Assembly (NCBI GenBank): GCA_963681505.1
Contig: OY811984.1
Location: forward strand, 4,260,858 to 4,324,857
Source: Eunapius fragilis
Taxonomy: Eukaryota > Porifera > Demospongiae > Spongillida > Spongillidae
Length of the DNA: 64,000 bases
Direction: 5' to 3'
Part shown: positions 46,988 through 57,461 of the stretch, one piece after another
Position numbering within the stretch: position 1 is the first letter of the stretch
Layout of the letters: every line of letters starts with the position of its first letter
The notes under the pieces: model-generated
Database searches by the model: none
Told to the model about the DNA's origin: nothing
The model's input: the letters and a program-made list of their open reading frames with translations, nothing else
Position numbers and translations under genes: made by a program

Positions 46988-47600
46988 TCAGACAACTGGC
47001 ATTCGATTGGCCATATATAAGGACAATAGGAGCCATTCTAGGTCACCAAGAGGAGCTCTACCTGTGAGGGATGGGATTTGGTTCAACCGTGTTATGTCTT
47101 CGATGGGTGTGAAATGTGTACTTATGATAGGAACAATTCTGGCAAGGTAAGTCCATTGGTGAACCACAGCATGAGTGAAGGCTGCGTAGATAGCATATGG
47201 TTGAGTGCTTGCAATTTTACATAAGGTCTGCGTTGAAGGCACTACTTTGCAACCTTCATTTGAATAAATTACAAGTGTTGCATTTGCAGCTGTACCAAGA
47301 GGTGCTCTAAGATGAGGTTTGCCCTCACTTTTAATATTGACATTTGTGCCCTGAAAAGCCAAGGTGGTGGAGGCGAGGTGTGTGCCTTTAACTACCAACC
47401 ATGTTTCTCAGCACTTCCAAGGGCCAGGATACTAGTCAACAGGGAACACTCCACTGCTGCAGGCAATTGTTGATTTACTGATGCTCCTTCTTGAGGCTTA
47501 TCCATGATCACCGGTGCTGATTGGATACTTGGGCTCTCCCTTTGCATCGTAGTCACCTCTCTGGGTAGGGTGGTCAGCTCCAAGGCAGGATTCACCAAGT
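46988..47600 (-). mobile_element. Reverse-transcriptase fragment of a retroelement (class unresolved), fossil
   Basis: The minus strand carries QPYAIYAAFTHAVVHQWTYL followed by IPSLTGRAPLGDLEW, a signature I associate with reverse-transcriptase proteins abundant in corals and sponges. Only this part of the palm/thumb region is recognisable. It is a broken remnant; the ends and age cannot be set from the sequence alone. Confidence 0.55.
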
Positions 47601-47875
47601 TTGGGACTGGTGGCTCTTGGGTGTGTGATCCAACACTTTTTATTCCATATCCGGCTGGTGACTGGAGGGCCTCAGAAACACTCTATTCCTTCTCAAGATG
47701 TGCCCATCCACCTCCACTATGAGATTTCAGACAGCTGTCCCACGCACCATCCCCTGTTCCATTGGGTCTTTTTGGAAAGCCAATCCTGCACAAACGCAGC
47801 TGACCCATTTGAATGGGTTCCAATTTGCCCTTGTGCTGGTTTCTGTCTGGCTTGTTGCTTCCTTATTTTACGCTC

Positions 47876-48114
47876 CAGTGGCGGATACGGGGGGGGGGGG
47901 GGGGGGGGGTCGGTGGTGTCCGGACCCCCCCCCTCAGATCTGATGATGAATAAAATTAAGTATCAATACTATTAACGAAAGCAATTAACAACACCCACGT
48001 GATATAGCGCATCATCCAGTGCACAAGTGTAGGACCCCCAAAAGCTCCCGCACCCTCCCCCTGTTGATTATTCATGACAGACCCCCCCTTCCAAAATTCC
48101 TGCGTCTGCCCCTG
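47876..48114. mobile_element. CAGTGGCGGATCC-family short element, copy B
   Basis: It starts CAGTGGCGGATACGG, followed by a run of about 20 G, and ends CCTGCGTCTGCCCCTG, the inverted partner. A C-run lies inside both ends. About 239 bp, no coding capacity. Confidence 0.7.
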
Positions 48115-48163
48115 CACTCTCACATCTCTTCCTGGATCTCAGGCTTTAGTCTCTCCTTACTAG

Positions 48164-48500
48164 TCACCAAGCCACTCCGTGTTCTCCTTGAGAAAAGCCT
48201 CTGATTTGGGCTTGACCCCATACCCGCTGTGGGAGTATTTCCCATTCTAACAGTGCCATGTATGGATCAGGGCACATCTTCAATAACCGTTTGGCTATCT
48301 TTACGGCTGATTCGGCTTTGCCCTTCAACTGACTGTTATATGTGGAGGAGAAAGTGTGCACAAAACCACAGGTTAATGCAAATACTTTAAGTTCATAGGC
48401 CTTGAATTGTGGTCCTCTGTCACTCTGAACCACCACTGGAATCCCATGTCGGGCAAACTGTTCCTTAGTTGCACCTATCACATATGACGTTATTGTGCGG
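48164..48500 (-). mobile_element. Gypsy-type LTR-retrotransposon integrase fragment, fossil
   Basis: The minus strand shows the end of an integrase core of the Gypsy/Mag kind: ARHGIPVVVQSDRGPQF and the downstream NSQLKGKAESAVKIAKRLLK. Only this domain is present; no LTRs, RT or gag were found within the window. It is a broken remnant of one element. Confidence 0.75.
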
Positions 48501-48832
48501 GATAGTGGACATGATTTATGTTTACAAATCAGATGACAGATCAAAAATTGATTGAGGATTAATTTCAAGTCAGAAATCAAACTAGAATCATTACATAAAT
48601 CATGACTTATATTTGTCATTAGATTCCATTGAGAAATCAACTGTCATTTCTACTGTGAAATCTCTAAGAATTGTAAGTCGAATTGTCATTTGATTCTACA
48701 GAGAAATCATCTTGTGAAATAATCATAAAATCAGTATCGGATTTTTGCATTCATTTGATACATATACATACAATGTGAAATCACGTGGTTCTTAAATGGG
48801 TTAAATAAAAATAGAAGTGCTATGTCAGATAG
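48500..48832. repeat. Degenerate AGAAATCA-rich repeats
   Basis: AT-rich tract with many scattered copies of (C/T)(A/T)GAGAAATCA and TGTGAAATCA about every 25-40 bases. No gene. Confidence 0.4.
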
Positions 48833-49750
48833 TTACAGTTCAAATTCTTCTTGATGAACAGCTCGAACAGCCCGTGCCCTGCTTAGGTGAGCCAGACGCT
48901 GCTTTTGGAAAGCAGCTCGCTCTTCATCTTCATCGCTGATCATATGTATGTCTGACAATGGTACCATCTCTATGGACGAATGCAGATTTTCAATGTTTAC
49001 CTTATCATCAGCGGTTAGTTCCCCCGATTCTATAGCATTTCTGACAGCCTTATCTCGAGCAGCCTGCAAGAATATTATTTCTTAATTGCGTAGTAGGATT
49101 GCAAATTATATGACTTACAAGGGTTAAGCGACTTCGCTTCAAGGCCACACGACGCTGCTTTCGCCCTTCTGTGTCTGCCTTGATCAATGCTGTACTCCTC
49201 CTTGTCGTGTAGAAGTCCTTAAGCATGAGGGTTCCAAGTATTTACGTAGCTACGCATCCATATACTGTTTTACCTTCACTCTTTTAACAAGCGCTGATTC
49301 GTTCTGAACGGGGTAATTTTGGAAAACCATAAGTGCCTTAATAGGCTCAAATAGTGTCTTTTTAAGTGTGTCTTCAACATCAGACCACGTCTTTTACTTT
49401 AGTACCAGTTTCACTTCAGCTGCATATTGCTGAAATGCATCTTGTAGAACGTCCTATGGATCAATATAAAGTTATAAACGTACACATATCTTTTTAATTT
49501 GCAAAGCTCACCAATGGTACGCGGATTTTGGCAGCTTTCATGGTTTCTGCTAAAGATGTATAGATGCTTGCCGATTAAACCAAATGAACACTCGACTCTA
49601 ATAGTTGTCACCTACCTGCACCCTCTGCGATGTGGAGGTTCATTTCAGCCATAGCATCCTCCAGAGCATCTAGATGTTGTTCTAATTGGAGGATTCTCTC
49701 CTCCATCAAACGTATTTGACTCCATTGAAGGTCGCGATCGGTGTCATTTT
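48833..49750 (-). CDS. Small helical protein, BAR-like, with an in-frame stop; N terminus unresolved
   Basis: Phase-compatible exons 49750-49616, 49546-49512, 49453-49274, 49217-49119 and 49063-48833 (TAA at 48835-48833) give about 225 residues. It opens with a coiled coil (RLMEERILQLEQHLDALEDA). Then LKKTLFEPIKALMVFQNYP and ESALVKRVKDFYTTRRST resemble the end of a BAR domain, in which an EPLK helix is followed by a KR and a DY-like pair; BAR dimers bind and curve membranes. The tail is charged (HMISDEDEERAAFQKQRLA). The third exon contains an in-frame TAA at 49396-49394, between EVKLVLK and KTWSDVED, with no possible intron around it. The gene is therefore a recent pseudogene, a variant allele, or affected by a base error. 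The first coding exon, needed to supply phase 1 before 49750, was not found. Confidence 0.5.
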
Positions 49751-50004
49751 CTGCAACAAGATCGAAGCAAGGGCTTTCCTAGACATTTTGAAAGTGCACG
49801 TGCACATGTGAATTGCGCATGCGTTCTATAGCTAGAGAAGCGTTTTTTCACAATGCACGTTGGGAAGCTTCCAAATGTGCACCTGAGCAGATCATTGGTT
49901 CTACCTTATCACTGCTCTCTGGGAATGACTTAAAAACTGAGTTTAAACTCAAGGTTGGAGAAGTGAAAGCTGTTATGAATGAAATCAATGCATTAGTTCC
50001 AAAA

Positions 50005-50180
50005 GGTAAGGATCCATCCATCCATCCATCTGTCCATCCGTCCGTCCGTCCATCCATCCATCATACCATTATTCATACATACATGCACATGTACACACAT
50101 GTGTATGTATGTATGTGTGTATGTATGTATGTATTTATGTATGTATGGATGGATGCATGCATGCATGTATGTATGTATGA
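50005..50180. repeat. Tetranucleotide microsatellite (ATCC)n then (ATGT)n
   Basis: TCCATCCATCCATCTGTCC-type repeats at 50010-50065 are followed by CATACATGCAC and a (GTAT)n/(GATG)n tract to 50180, directly after the first exon donor of the Crinkler-like gene. Confidence 0.92.
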
Positions 50181-50729
50181 AAGTGGTACTTAGACTCATT
50201 GGTTTAGTAAGTTTTGTTAGTCATCATTGCACTAAGTACAGGTATACGAATGGATGCTAAGTATGTGCACACGTATAAAAAGACATTTGATGCATTGCAG
50301 TTTTTTAGCATCATCTGATGTAGTCATCCAGGTTCATCATCGTATTAATATGACCATGAGGGTAGGAAGGAGCAGGGTGGGAAGGGGAAGGAGCCATGTT
50401 TAAATGTTTAATGCTTTCTCCACAGTGGAATCACCACCTGCTGCAATGAAGAGTCTTATAGGTAAATGTATTAATTCATTTATGTTAATGTTAAATTGAC
50501 AGACCATCTACATGTAGACGAAATCGGTCAAAATCATCTACCTGTAGACACTACTTCAGAGCAATTTTTGGGTATTATTATCCTCCCAAAAATATTCATT
50601 TTCTTACTGAGCCATTAAGCAACACGTGATAGGTAGCATTTTAAACTTTATTCCATCAATTTATACAATACTATATACAGCATATAGATGATGATATGAA
50701 TCTATGCGTAGATGGCAATTTAACATTAC

Positions 50730-51012
50730 ACAAGTAAATAAAAAACCTTCTCTATGAGAAAGTTGGTGGGATATATGAAGGCAATGGTGGTGTAAAAAGC
50801 AAGGAAACAAGGGTCTGTAATAGTAAGGGAAAATGTCATAGTCTTATATTTAGCCCGTTTGTAACATATACTATGTTCGTGTGCTAAATATAGGACTATG
50901 ACATTTTCCCTTACTATTACAGACCCTTGTTTCCTTGCTTTTTACACCACCATTGCCTTCAAATCCTATATCCCACCAACTTTCTCATAGAGAAGGTTTT
51001 TTATTTACTTGT
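50730..51012. mobile_element. Fold-back element, copy 1: 283 bp, arms of about 125 bp
   Basis: The left arm from ACAAGTAAATAAAAAACC to GTCATAGT is nearly perfectly complementary to the right arm ending GGTTTTTTATTTACTTGT. The arms differ by one short indel (GATATATGAAGG versus GATATAGGATTTGAAGG). The loop of about 30-35 bp includes CCCGTTTGTAACATATAC. The outer part shares GGCAATGGTGGTGTAAAAAG with the copy at 55535-55795. Confidence 0.93.
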
Positions 51013-51460
51013 TTCATTCATTTTTTCTAAAGTTATTTATGCACATTATTCCGATGCGTAATTGATGATACGTAATTGATCTTAATTGATCCGTAATGTT
51101 CAGCCACCAAAACCAAGCTTAGTAAGAGTAGGTAGCTACATTTACATACCTTTGAATAACTTTATCGGTAGTACTCTTTCGATAGCCTCGTTTGGTTTTG
51201 CAGGGTACGCTTAGCCTTCCCGTACCGCACTCTCTTCGCCAAGCGAGCAGATTCAGGACTCTCTCAATAATGTTGCCTTTTAGCGGACCGTTTCTTTTCG
51301 CTCAGATCATTTCTATTTTGGGTACCGCCATTTTTAGGATATCTAAAATTATAGTCGATTGTTTACCAAAATATAACATCGGCTATTTTATATGAAAGCG
51401 GCTCTTCCAGCTTATTCTGAAGCTATCGGTGAAATTTTCAATGTTTAAAAGTGTTCCTAT

Positions 51461-51612
51461 CCCGAGTTATGCGTTGCCAAGAAGGAGGAGACCATGTTCC
51501 GGGACTGGGTACGAGGATGGGCAGTACCCTTTTGTTCTCTACAACCATGCGTTTCTATGACATAAAACAAAAACGAAACTGCTCATTTTTGACTTCTAGT
51601 TCGATTAGTATA
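51461..51612. repeat. Dispersed repeat, similar to 53815-53920
   Basis: ACTGGGTACGAGGATGGGCAG followed by TTTTGTTCTCTACAAC recurs at 53818 as ACTGGGTACGAGGACGGGCAG, about 80% alike over 100 bp by eye. Weaker versions lie near 51918 and 56357. An unclassified dispersed repeat. Confidence 0.55.
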
Positions 51613-52119
51613 ATAAGCTAAACGATTCGATCGTTGGGAGTTTTGTTAGAGACGGGTCACGTATTTGTAATGATATTCATAGTCAGGGTCAAATCCTATA
51701 TGGACGTTTCTAGCGAAACTTCCGATGTACATGCATGTAGAACCACAAGGTGCAATGTATACTATGTATGTGGCAAAGAAAATATAATGAAATGTAAATG
51801 TCAAACAAACATGATTCTCGATATTTGACCATAAAGAGTCATAATGTTGCGATTGCCGCACATTAAATTCTATTCCATGTTATATCCTTTGAAGTAGAAG
51901 AATAAGGATTCACATTAGGACCGGGTATGAAGATTGCAGGACCCATTTTTAACTGCGCATGCTCGGTTTTGTGAGATCATTGAACTAGGTTTTGTCTTGT
52001 TATTTTATAATGACTGCAAGCTACATGTAAATGATCCAATACTGTACATAATACTGCTATCAATTTCATTATGTATATGTTTCATATTGTGTATGCAGTG
52101 GTGGATCATATTGTATATG

Positions 52120-52392
52120 CAGTGGCGGATCCAAGGGTTTGGTATGAATAATTGATGAGAGGGGGGGGGGGGGGGGGGGGGGGGGCTCACGTGAAGCACG
52201 CGCAAATTATTGTACCGCACCCATCACTATACACGCACAAATTATGTGCCAGCTTGCAAATCCATGAGCAGTACACTAAGAAAGAAGTGGCTTAGCCATA
52301 TAGATTGCAGTATGCATTATGTCATTGTTCATAGGAAAAGGGGGGTCCAGATCCTACCCCCCCCCCCCCCCCCCCCCCCCTAAATCCACCTG
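52120..52392. mobile_element. CAGTGGCGGATCC-family short element, copy C
   Basis: It begins CAGTGGCGGATCCAAGGG and ends TAAATCCACCTG, its inverted partner. A run of about 28 G lies near the left end and about 25 C near the right. Just upstream a partial GCAGTGGTGGATCATATTG duplicates the left flank. It lies in the last intron of the Crinkler-like gene. Confidence 0.8.
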
Positions 52393-53125
52393 TGGTACAT
52401 GTATGAAGTCACCCTCCATATAATATAAGATCAGATATCCCTTCTGGAGTTAATTCAGTGGTTTATGACTTTCATATTATTGTGAATGACTTTATTTTCT
52501 AGATTATTTGCAACCATTTAACAATGCAAGTCCTTCTGAATTTGGTAAATCCATGGAATGGCAAAAGAAGGATTTTATGCATATTGATTTTGGGAGAAAT
52601 GTAGAGGAGTCTAGCACACCAATCACGCTGTTGTGTCCAGAGTTTGCATTGTTTGAAGATGTGTACTCCAGTGGCAATAGCAAAGACTTTGATCCTAAAG
52701 CTGTACAATTTGCATGGACACTGATTACTGAAATGAATTGATGTTATACAACCGAGGGTGAAAGGGTTGAAGTGGTTAAGAATGATTACTTGGAATTGAC
52801 ATTACAAAAAGCAGCCACAGCATCACCTGATCCTGATCTTTATGTGCAAGATATATGTGGAATTAAATTGCTAATGATTGAAGTGAAAAATGAGATGTTT
52901 TGTACCAAAAATGACCTGTGGATGCTGCTTTAAAAATTTTAGAATCATGCCATGGCAAATCACATTCCTGCGCTTTCCCAATTCTAGTTATTACTATCAG
53001 TGGACTGAATATGACGTTTTTTTTATCCAGTACCACCATTGAATGCCCCATGGTGTTAAACCTGGAGAAATGTCATGATTTATGCTGGTTGGATAAACTT
53101 GAACTTGGTACTTTTCAGTGATATA

Positions 53126-54310
53126 GTTAGGCTTTTCAGTGTTGTAAAGTGTCTTACTTTATTTGTCTATAACTTTTTTTTTGCCTCCCCCCCTACCCCC
53201 GTTAGACTTTGGTCTGCATTAAATTGTATGTTCATAATGAGTGTTGACAGTGCGTATATGGATGATGGCCAGGCATGGGGACAGTAGGGATGTTGCAGGA
53301 GACGGACAGAACATCCTGTTGGGTATTTTAGCCAAAAGCTACCACCTAGGGAACAGCGCCACAATTGAAAAGAATGCTTAGCTATCAAGCTAGCATTGGA
53401 CACATTCAACTTGGAAGAAGTTTGTAGTGCAGACAGATCACTGAGTGCTGGAGTGGATGGAAAGACTAAAAAAAAAAAGAGAACAGCGCAAGGCTACGCA
53501 GGTGGAGTCTAGCACTCCAGCCGTATTCTTTTGTAGTGGAGCATCGCCCTGGAGCTCAGAACTTCAACGCGGACGCCCTCTCTAGTCCAGCAATGGCATT
53601 GCTGCAGGAGAAGGGAGAGGAAGTGTGACAGCCCAGACCTACTGGCATGCGCACTAGAGAACTGAGTGTATATATGAATGGAGTTGTGTAATTCGTGGGT
53701 GATTTTTGGCAATTTAAGCAAAGATACTGAATTGCTGGCGGTGGCACATCTTCATAGACTGGGTGCTAACAACCAGCTCTGTCACAATCCCTTAAGGGCA
53801 AACCTCTATCTACTGGGTACGAGGACGGGCAGTACCTTTTGTTCTCTACAACTGCACGGTTTTGCGAAATAAAACAAACGACAAAATTACTCACTTTCAT
53901 ATTCTCGTTCGATGAAGAGGATAGTGAAGTGCTTATAGAAGAATTTGACAACGCCCAAAGTGCAAGTGACATTAATATCAGTACACCAGTGCATTCCACC
54001 AAGTGGCCAATTACTTCAGGTACAAATACAAGTGTAACCAAAAGGCAGAAAAAAAGAATTACAGGAAGATGTATTGATGACGAGAGCGATGCAAGTATTT
54101 GGGTGACAGGAGGCAAGATGATGATGATGATGATGATGAGGTTTTTGGCCCATTTTGTGGTAAAGTCTATTTTATTTTATGCAATTTGCAATTCCATTTC
54201 GCCCCATCTACTAGTGATTGGAATCTCCCTCCCAAGCTACTCATATGGGACAATCCCAACAACCACAAGGTCACCAAGTCCTAGTACTGGCAAAGAAGTT
54301 TGAATTAATA
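53126..54310. other. Spacer with a dispersed repeat and an unassigned plus-strand frame
   Basis: A 154-codon frame at 53839-54303 contains an acidic segment (SFDEEDSEVLIEEFDNAQSA) followed by STKWPITSGTNTSVTKRQKK and a (GAT)n-coded run. No family recognised. It begins in the dispersed repeat shared with 51461-51612, so it may be a transposon-derived frame. Confidence 0.3.
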
Positions 54311-54409
54311 AACTATATTGGACAGTTTCTGACAAAATGTCGTTTTCGCTATATTATGTATATATCTGTGTCATATACGTATATATGGCTGTAAAACTTA
54401 AGCTATGGG

Positions 54410-54620
54410 CCACCTCGGCCGTTATAACTGTCATCACCACCATCATCCCATCATCATCAGTTTCATAACCACCATGCATTATGCCATCATAAACATCACC
54501 ATCATCACCATCGCTACCACCTTGTGTCAGCGTCCACCTCATCACCGTCATCAGTCATCGCCATCATTAACCCCATCATTTTCATAATTACCATCGTCAT
54601 CAGTATGACCACTCTCAACC
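54410..54620. repeat. (CAT)n-rich low-complexity tract
   Basis: Imperfect CATCAC/CATCAT repeats of about 200 bp, giving His/Ser-rich false frames. A smaller pure (GAT)n run lies at 54118-54139. Confidence 0.85.
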
Positions 54621-54769
54621 ACGTACGCCGTCCTCATCCTCAACTTGAATAACATCATCATTGTACCTGCCTAACAGTTGGAGCCAAACGAGTCAAGCAC
54701 AATTTTCCAGGTCATTTTGCGTCATTCTATATTTTGATGAGATTTCACTCAGGTGCATGTACACGTGTG

Positions 54770-55305
54770 TGAAGTATGTACAGGATGGTACGGACTAGTT
54801 GTATGTACTGGACTGGTATGTTATATGTACTGGATTGGTGTTGCATGTACTAGACTGATATGTTGAATGTGTAGTGTGATGTATGTACTGGAATTGCCAT
54901 TTGGAAGCCCAGGTGCCACACTATCTATCCTATTTTGGTAAGACTGGGCCACTGTAAAGCTACGTATTCACACAATGGCTTCATATTTACCCATGGCTTC
55001 ACAAAGGCTAGAAAGAATTTGTGTTGGGGGGGAAGAGATCTCACCTTAATATTAAAATTCTGAAGATGGTATACACCCTCTCCCTCTTTAAGGGGCAATG
55101 CCCCACCCCCTTCCCTCCCCTCTCATAATACATACCACAGTATATCAGTCCACTTCATACTAAATACAACACACCAGTCATGTATATGTTAACACACCAA
55201 TCTACACCAGTCCAGTACAAACATATCAATCTAGTACATACAACACACCAGTCCAGTACATACAACACACCAGTCCAGTACATACAACACACCTGTCCAG
55301 AATAT
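54770..55305. repeat. Pair of complementary minisatellites (GTACTGGACTGGT / ACCAGTCCAGTAC)
   Basis: At 54780-54900 a unit of about 25 bp containing GTACTGGACTGGTATGTT repeats about five times. At 55150-55305 the reverse complement ACACACCAGTCCAGTACATA repeats about seven times. The two arrays could pair across a 250-bp spacer. Confidence 0.8.
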
Positions 55306-55534
55306 GAAATGTTGTGCAAGTGCATGTTAAATCATACTTGTTCCTGATATGTTTGTGTGCATGCACATGTATGTGTGTGCGTGTGTGTGAGTGTAGGCCT
55401 ATTGCAACGATGTGATGGGGATTATCGCCAGCATACCCACAGCAGACTTAAGTAAGCAATACCAGTATTCCAAAGGCAAAAGAATTCCACAGCACCACGA
55501 GCTAGAAACAAAAACCAACTGGAAAACCCTATTT

Positions 55535-55795
55535 ACAAGTGATAAAAACATTCTGTACACGAGGTTTGTGGTATATAGGAATCAAAGGCGATGGTGGTGT
55601 AAAAAGACTTCTGATTGGAAAAGGAGAAATGAAATAGAAGCCAGCATGTTGTCATATTTAACTGTGTGTGCTAATATAGGTCTATTTCATTTCTCCTTTT
55701 CAATCAGAAGTCTTGTTCCCTTGCTTTTTACACCACCATCGCCTTTGATTCCTATATACCACTAACCTTCTCATATAGAGAACGTTTTTATGATC
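55535..55795. mobile_element. Fold-back element, copy 2: about 261 bp
   Basis: The arms carry GGTATATAGGAATCAAAGGC and GATGGTGGTGTAAAAAG on the left and the complement on the right, with ACTTCTGATTGAAAAGGAGA as the inner part. The left arm lacks the GCAAGGGAACAAG that the right arm keeps. It shares the outer arms and the GTGTGCTAATATAGG loop edge with copy 1 at 50730-51012, but the inner arm differs strongly. Confidence 0.9.
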
Positions 55796-57461
55796 AGAAC
55801 ATATCCAGAAGGTGGGCTAGCCTAACTAATAGTAATACTTGAATACAACTCTCGTTTTAAAAATTGTGCACTGTTGGACCACACTGACTTGTTTGATTGC
55901 CCACGGCTTTCATTTCAAGCTGCGTAACGAATGATAGAGTTGAGAGTAATGCACAGGCATCATGCAGAAAACGATACAGTACCTTGAATTAACGCTATCG
56001 CATATCACTGCTCCATTCCATTTCTCAACCATTTGGCAATATGGTCGGACATGTACACATGGAGCCGTACGGACCCTGAAATCATCAAAAGGGCCTCAGA
56101 TGCTCTTAGATTCTGTACTTACCTCCGGTTCCACAGCATGCAGAAAAAGAATTTGAATCATGCCCACAGCACGTGATTATCATTTTATTGCATTTGAAAA
56201 TAGCTAGCTGATGTAATTGGGTATTTTTAACCAAATACCAAATAAGGTACTATTCGCTTTAGTGATTTGCCCAAACAGTTAGGCGTCTAACAAACACCTG
56301 AAGATAACCTGCGGACGCATCATGAAGCAATTGGTACATCGGCGTTCTTTACAAACGTTCCTGTCGTGAGTTATGCTATCCCGAAAGAGGAAGAAGACGA
56401 CAACGATGACGGAGGAGAAATTTGAGATACGGACAATGGGGACGAGTATTTTTGTCTCTAAAAGCAGTCTTATGACACAGAAACAACGCAGAACTGTTCT
56501 CCATATTGATATCGCTCAATTACCACTAAGAGTGATGTGTGACCCGACTCTTGGCTGTCCCGCTCGACGAGTGACGTTTTTTAATGACATTCATCATACT
56601 GCAGGATTTCTATATGGAACCTACTTGCGCAGGTTCCAATACCATGGTCACATCAGCGGACTTTATAAGTGCGGTAACTTTAGTAGAACACAGGTTTAGT
56701 CCAAAACACCCAGCACTCACAAGCTTCTAGGCCTAGTAGAAATTATGATGGTACTCATCTTTCAGATAATGTAGCTCAGTGCGTAAAGTTCAGTACTCAA
56801 TAGCCTAAACAGCTTTTGCAAAAAGGATTTTCATTAGGGGCTGTAGGTCTTTTAATATTCATCGTGGCTCGGGTGAATGGAACCTTTTCAAAAATAAAGA
56901 ATGGTGCAAAACAACCGGGAAAATTCCTCTCACTTTGATCATCAATATCTTGATTATAGATTAAGTAAAATTCAACAATCTGCAGAATCCGATAGCAACA
57001 GGACTCCTTCAAGTATGTTGCAAATTTGATGCTGGAGAGTAGCTCCTTCATTCAGTTTTATGCATTCTTAACTCTGAAGGTTACTGAACGTTGGCATGGA
57101 CGAGTGTAAAGGGTTCATAGTGTGTAAAAATAGAATGTGGCAATAAATAAGTGCTGCGGGTCATTTAGCTCGGAAGATATGTGAGTTTGAAATTGATGCT
57201 ATTTTATAGTCGTTTTATCCATAAGCCCAGTTTTGTCATGAAATGTCCCATATACCAGTATAGTTTATTACTGTTGGACACACATGTGTTGGACTTCGTC
57301 CATTGACTCGAATTCTGATATATTAAATTTTTTTTGACAAGTAGGAATAATATTAACACAAGGGAGTAGGGGAAAAACCATGACACCACAATGAACTAAT
57401 CACAAATGCAAAGTGCTAATAAAACTATTAAGAACCAATCCATTCCATGCAGATAAGATAG
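55796..57461. other. Spacer with no supported gene
   Basis: A 108-codon plus-strand frame at 56373-56699 (QRRTVLHIDIAQLPLRVM) has no recognisable family and starts in a dispersed-repeat relative of 51461-51612. No other feature was seen. The 3' untranslated region of UBE2V should end just below 57462. Confidence 0.35.

Larger units (their letters stand above)
49813..53125 (+). pseudogene. Decayed Crinkler-like gene with a restriction-endonuclease-type IEVKNE motif
   Basis: An exon from ATG 49813 (MRSIAREAFFHNARWEASKC) to a donor at 50006, a short exon at 50426-50461 and a third from 52503 join in phase. The reading continues through SMEWQKKDFMHIDFGRN and PKAVQFAWTLITEMN, and later segments to about 53125 show DICGIKLLMIEVKNEM. 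That motif resembles the PD-(D/E)XK-like block of Crinkler (CRN-like) proteins found sporadically in protists, fungi and marine invertebrates. It looks broken, with a few interruptions. Its large intron hosts a fold-back element and a MITE. Family assignment is tentative. Confidence 0.4.
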
